This document shows positions 59,571-64,000 of a stretch of 64,000 bases of DNA, in pieces. A program made the position numbers and the translations under genes. The stretch's first letter is position 1. Each line of letters opens with the position of its first letter. The DNA comes from Euwallacea fornicatus. Lineage: Eukaryota; Arthropoda; Insecta; Coleoptera; Curculionidae. The notes beneath the pieces are model-generated. The model made no database searches and had not been told where the DNA came from. It saw nothing but the letters and a program-made list of their open reading frames with translations. Location of the stretch: the NCBI RefSeq assembly GCF_040115645.1, contig NC_089570.1, positions 868,001 to 932,000 on the forward strand, read 5' to 3'.

Positions 59571-60487
59571 TAGTAAGTATGCTTTCTCCTGCCTCCACTT
59601 TCACTTCCCACCACCCTCGCAACTCGGTTCTACCGAGGGGGATTTTTGAAGAGTGGCATTGCCGCATGGACTTTGGGTACCACCCCTAATTCGTTTTTTC
59701 GATCTCGTAACAGTAAACTCAGGAACAACTTAGTAAGCAATTCATTTTATTGTTAAATAAAGCACCTCAGTCAATTTTACAAAAACGAAAAAATCGTTTC
59801 GAGGTATTAAAATCCAGCCACGCCAGGTATATTACCAAAAAATAGTGATGTACAAAGGCGAAACACAAGAATACCTTACAAATGGAATCACGTGATATTT
59901 CGAAAATACCACAAAATGTTAGGTCCGTGTTTAAGAAAATTGAAATTACGTCTAGTATCCCAAAAACAACCCTAAAACCCCACAAGAAAGTTTGTTAACC
60001 TCGGTGTGTAGGCCCAAAAGACGAGATAAAATTATGTATTTAAGTTTTTTTTGAGATTTTGTCGATTCCTCTGTATTTCGTTGCCAAAATTGCGAGCAAT
60101 TTTCAATTCTATGTTCCATGAAATTCGGCGACTTTTAGTCGATCTTGCAACTCTGCGTTGACGGGACAGCAATTATACACCATGGCAGTTGGCCCACCCT
60201 ATATCAACCTGGCTGCGTGGAACACCCTGTACACATTTCCACCCTAAACACCCGTTATTACCACGAAGTGCAATTTTCACCACACAGCTTTGTACAGGAA
60301 AATTTAATAAGCTCAAACCAACGAAATATTTTATGATGTTTTGTCAAGTAAGGGTCAAGGGTTATTGTTTCAGGAAATGCCTTATGGGGCTCATAGGTTG
60401 GGAAACAATTATTTGTCGCTTAATACGAAACATCGATATATCAAATGGATAAAGAAAAATTACATAATCTCGTAAACTATGACTCAC

Positions 60488-61030
60488 CTCTGCGTTTTTG
60501 AAATTTATATTCGTTCTTATGGTCCTCTGATGTAAGGGTTGAATAGGACGTGCGTTATTCCCCAGAGGCGCCTTTGGGGCTTCTTCCGAACCCTGCATTA
60601 GCTTACGCAATTGATAGAGCTGCAAAATACAAAAAGGTCATAGAGCTATAAAATACGTAAAAATTCAATAGAGCTGTAAAATACGTTAAAGTTGATACAA
60701 GTTCCTCAATATTTTCGCGCTTGTGAGTAAATCTGAATTAGGGAAAATTTATGGACCTAAATACACCCATATTGGGTCTTATTATTTGCAGCTAAATCTT
60801 ATCCTGAGGCGGAAGCAAAAGGACCGGCTTTTTAGCTAATTGCCACCATAGATTACAGACATAGCTGACTCGTACCTCGTTCTTGGTAATATAAATGGGC
60901 TTATTAAGGATGATCCACACCGTGGTCTCCCAGCAACCCGGATGCGTCGTCGATCCCTCGTATGTCATGAAGAGTTCTGTATTAGGCAGGAGGGCCCGCA
61001 ACGAAATGTGCCTAACTGGGGTGGAGGCGC
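60488..61030 (-). CDS. carbonic-anhydrase-related protein, CA10/CA11 type (partial, two exons)
   Basis: Two consecutive exons on the minus strand, 60,876-61,030 and 60,488-60,619, join in phase 0 with clean GT-AG sites. They encode the C-terminal third of an alpha-carbonic-anhydrase fold: SLRALLPNTELFMTYEGST, HPGCWETTVWIILNKP, IYIT, then ARPIQPLHQRTIRTNINF. The TYEGSTTHPGC...NKPIYIT and RPIQPL..R.IRTNI motifs single out the CA10/CA11-related branch. Members are secreted or neuronal, lack the zinc-binding histidines and are catalytically inactive; vertebrate ones bind neurexin. The zinc-site region lies in upstream exons I could not find, probably right of the window or beyond long introns. 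The last coding exon is also not securely identified. Order and phase suggest a working gene. Confidence 0.85.
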
Positions 61031-64000
61031 CTGAAAGTCGAAGAAAGATATTAGTCTAGACCTCATAAAAATCGTCGACTAATTATCGCGGAGACAAATA
61101 AGAGATTTTTATTAAAGAAGGACCAGAATTAGTCTCCAGAAAACGTTAAAAAGTCACGAAGAATCGAGAGCAAATTTAATAAAATCTCTCTAAAAGCCCT
61201 CATTTGCATAATGTTTGTGCTTTGATACTGCGCGGAGTTTACACGGAATGTTTTTCCTCGAAACTTTTTTAATCTCAGTTTTTCCAACTATAGTTTCCTT
61301 TAAGCTCTTTTAACCTCGTAAGTTTTGATCAATCCCAAAAGCTCATCTAAATGGTGTTCGCACGCACGTCTTAATGGTCACCGCCGTTTTGGAAACGTAA
61401 CGGAAAAAATATTTATACATTATGAATAAATTTCGCAGTGAATAAGTTGCATTAAGAACGGTATAGGACGTTATCTCGGATCGTACTCCGCAGGCAAATG
61501 AAAAGTTGGCATAACAAAATGGCCTATTTATATGCTAAACGTTTGTTAGACTGAGCTATTAGGGGAAGAATTGTCAAGCCAATTTTCTGTTATGTTCCTT
61601 TGTTTGACTAATGGTTACAAGGGAGTGTTTCTGGAATTCTGTACACCATGCTTTAATAAACATTTTTTTAGTTCCGGAAAGAGAAACCATTAAATTTCCT
61701 AGTCCAGGATTCCAGGACGAAGAATCTGGATTCCATTAGGCGAATACATACAATAGTAACTGCATTTCCAACTAGCGAAGGCAACATCTTCGAGAAATGT
61801 CTCCGGCATCGTGATAGACGCCAAATAGCGGATATGATAAATGAACCGGGGATCACCCCTCGAGCCGCGTTAATTGTTTCTGGATGTCGCTTGTTGTGAT
61901 ATCGCACGTAACTAATGGGCTCCTAATATGAAGCCCTTCAGCACTTTATATTGAGCCCTGGAAGGTCATTTTTTCCACAAGCGAACGCAAGCGCAAATCG
62001 GCAAGTATAATGTAACCTGCAAAAAAATATTCAATCAGCGCCACCTGTCGTGCACAAAGCCGACTTGAACGGCTGCGGCGAAACATCGAGTCGTACCTCG
62101 TAGTATTAGCGCCCATCGCGAATATCAAAACTACTTTTCGTATAATAATTTCAATTGAAATCGCATGATTTAATATTTAAATTGTTGCATGCGATAATTT
62201 ACTGTCAGCATCAATACATTGTTTCCCGATTAGTTCATAATTAAAAGCGATATTAGTAGGACAAAATATACATAAATATAATTTCATTATTGTCCGGGGT
62301 ATAAATCAACATAGATACGGACCACATTTCTGTATAGGACGTGTCTGCGCAGGGGAGAAATGGCATTTAAACCGATGTGGCCGAGAAAATATAGTATTTC
62401 TGTTACTCCAGTTAATTACCACGGATTATTTCCTTTTATTCTCTCTTAAACTCAGAATTTCAGGAATTGATCACGATCTATTATTATTATATAAACACGA
62501 AATATAACATATTTATACATTCCGCGGTCTTCACGATCGCACGATCTGACACCTCTTGATTTTCGTCCACCGGGACTTACGAAAAACACGATACAGACCA
62601 AGAAAGGGCATCGCCAGCTTAATTTTCAAGATATCGACATTGGTACTTTTAAAAACCCCATCCTGTATAAAGGCTTGATTGATATATAATTGGTCCACAT
62701 TTCCCCCCAAGGTAAAACAGCGCCATTCTCAGAACCCTACTAATTTCTAAGCCTGGAAGTAATTTTTGGGCGGTGAAATTGAGGTATCTCCGAGCTTTAT
62801 GTGGCGATTCGTTCGTCTACAACATTTAGCTTCCATTCCTCCCTTTCCAAGTGGAGGCAGAAGTAAATATACGAGCATTTCTATGCATAATACCGTTCGT
62901 GCGACATAATAACCGAAGCAGGCTAATAATGTACGTGCAAGTATCATTCCGTTTCAAAAGGCAACGTGCGTGATTCCCCGGCATCAAGGCCTCCATCTTG
63001 CGATGGAATGGTGTCGTTGTTTTTCATTACATTGTCGCCCGTTCTACATTTTAATGGTTATTTTTGTTGTTTTATTGATCGGCTTTCAGTAGGGAGATTC
63101 TCATTTATGCCTCTCGACTTTCCACTCTTTCATGGAAAAAACCGTTGTGTAAAATAAACACCACTAACGTTTGCGTTATCGTTAACTGGGTCCATCCAAA
63201 AAGGCACTCGTGCGAATGATGAAAAACAGCATCCGGCGAGTTGGAGTCATCGTGTTGTTTATTTGGGGCCTAAGAGCGTCGCTATCTGCGCTGCGATGTT
63301 GTGATTTACTGCCAGATAGAGACGTGGCGTCGGCGGCGTCGGATAACGGCAGCAGCCTCGATTTATGGACTCGCGACGCTTAAATATGAACCGCGTTTTA
63401 ATTATTTAATCCACCGGGTTTTAGATGCTGCCCCACATTTCAACCATCTCCTAATGGAAAATCACCTCGACGCGGGACTGCTTGGGGTTAGTTAGGGATT
63501 GAAAAGTTCACATCCGAAACGAGTTCTCTTGATATTTTTGGTCAATTAGTCCCAGCTTTATTTCCATAATCCGGAATCACCTTCGAATAGGCGCTGATTT
63601 AACGAAAATTAGTTTGGTTCGCTTCCAATTTTCCCGAAACGTATAATTCCATTGATTTACCGAGTTGGCCAACTTCGGCATTTGCATTTGTATAGATAGC
63701 GGGCGGGTTAACAATGCCGCAAGTTAAATGAATTGTCATCGTGTTATATATTATTAATTACGGACGGTTATCGGATCGTGCGAAAAGGGAGAACGGTCGG
63801 GGTAAACGACTATCGAGGTCGGTTTTACTTGTTAGATGATTGTTAACAATGGCGGAATATAAGCCGGCGTTAAATCGGGATTTCGGTTTGCACAGCTTCG
63901 GCGCGGATGGTAAATAATAGGCCGATTTTGGGGATGTGCCGTTTTACGTATCGTTTGTTTTCGAAAACAATTTTCCATTAGGCTAGATGTAACGGTTCCC
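61031..64000. other. no recognised gene (probable CA10-like intron or upstream DNA)
   Basis: No exon could be matched to carbonic-anhydrase sequence. A GC-rich, CpG-rich patch lies at 63,280-63,370. A good acceptor-like tract near 62,017 is followed by short frames without similarity. Confidence 0.4.

Noticed and set aside
30326..59885. Similar about 58-bp segments at 30,326 and 59,818 (TATATTACCAAAAAA core)
   Set aside because: About 75% similarity by eye over a short A-rich stretch; too weak to call a repeat family.
61668..62128. Frames considered as upstream CA10-like exons
   Set aside because: No carbonic-anhydrase motif in any frame with a suitable splice phase.

Overview
The window is animal nuclear DNA. 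Genes have GT-AG introns, many of them only 40-55 nt long, and lie in AT-rich gene-poor sequence littered with decayed DNA transposons (mariner, Tc1-like, MITEs). The Rel protein is clearly an insect Dorsal, with the Dorsal-A/Dorsal-B type of alternative 3' end. I infer a holometabolous insect; a beetle is plausible from the compact introns and transposon types, but this is not proven. All gene models were assembled by hand from splice sites and reading-frame continuity, without any database search.

Layout, left to right. 1-12,500: no recognisable gene, one mariner-like transposase scrap (6.5 kb) and a degenerate tandem array (10.2-10.8 kb). 12,518-25,062, minus strand: dorsal (NF-kappaB). 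Ten coding exons give a 600-aa isoform A with a nuclear localisation signal and acidic tail; read-through of one donor site gives a 770-aa isoform B without that signal. 25,063-34,500: presumed dorsal 5' region, then a gene-poor stretch. 34,553-41,624, minus: an AREL1-type HECT ubiquitin ligase, 16 exons, 957 aa. 42,371-44,606, minus: IFT57, 8 exons, 400 aa; one 692-nt intron contains a complete plus-strand AIRIM/C1orf109-like gene. 44,961-45,350, plus: DNAJC24/DPH4, one exon, head-to-head with IFT57. 45,450-46,449, minus: AMN1-like leucine-rich-repeat protein, 5 exons, tail-to-tail with DNAJC24 with 3' ends that probably overlap. 46,450-60,480: gene-poor and transposon-rich, with a 470-bp MITE, a Tc1 remnant, and a 631-bp element lying directly against a 1.27-kb mariner. 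60,488-61,030, minus: two exons of a carbonic-anhydrase-related protein (CA10/CA11 type). 61,031-64,000: no recognised gene.

Functionally the 34-47 kb block is a compact cluster of unrelated conserved genes: ubiquitin ligation, intraflagellar transport, ribosome maturation, diphthamide synthesis and an F-box-like LRR protein. Dorsal stands apart in a broad intron-rich locus. I see no prokaryotic system, CRISPR array or phage. The most notable items are the intron-filling antisense AIRIM gene with its in-frame TAA or 33-nt intron, the isoform architecture of dorsal, the extended two-membrane-segment N-terminus of AREL1, and a family of elements ending in TATACAGGGTG (11 exact CACCCTGT octamers).
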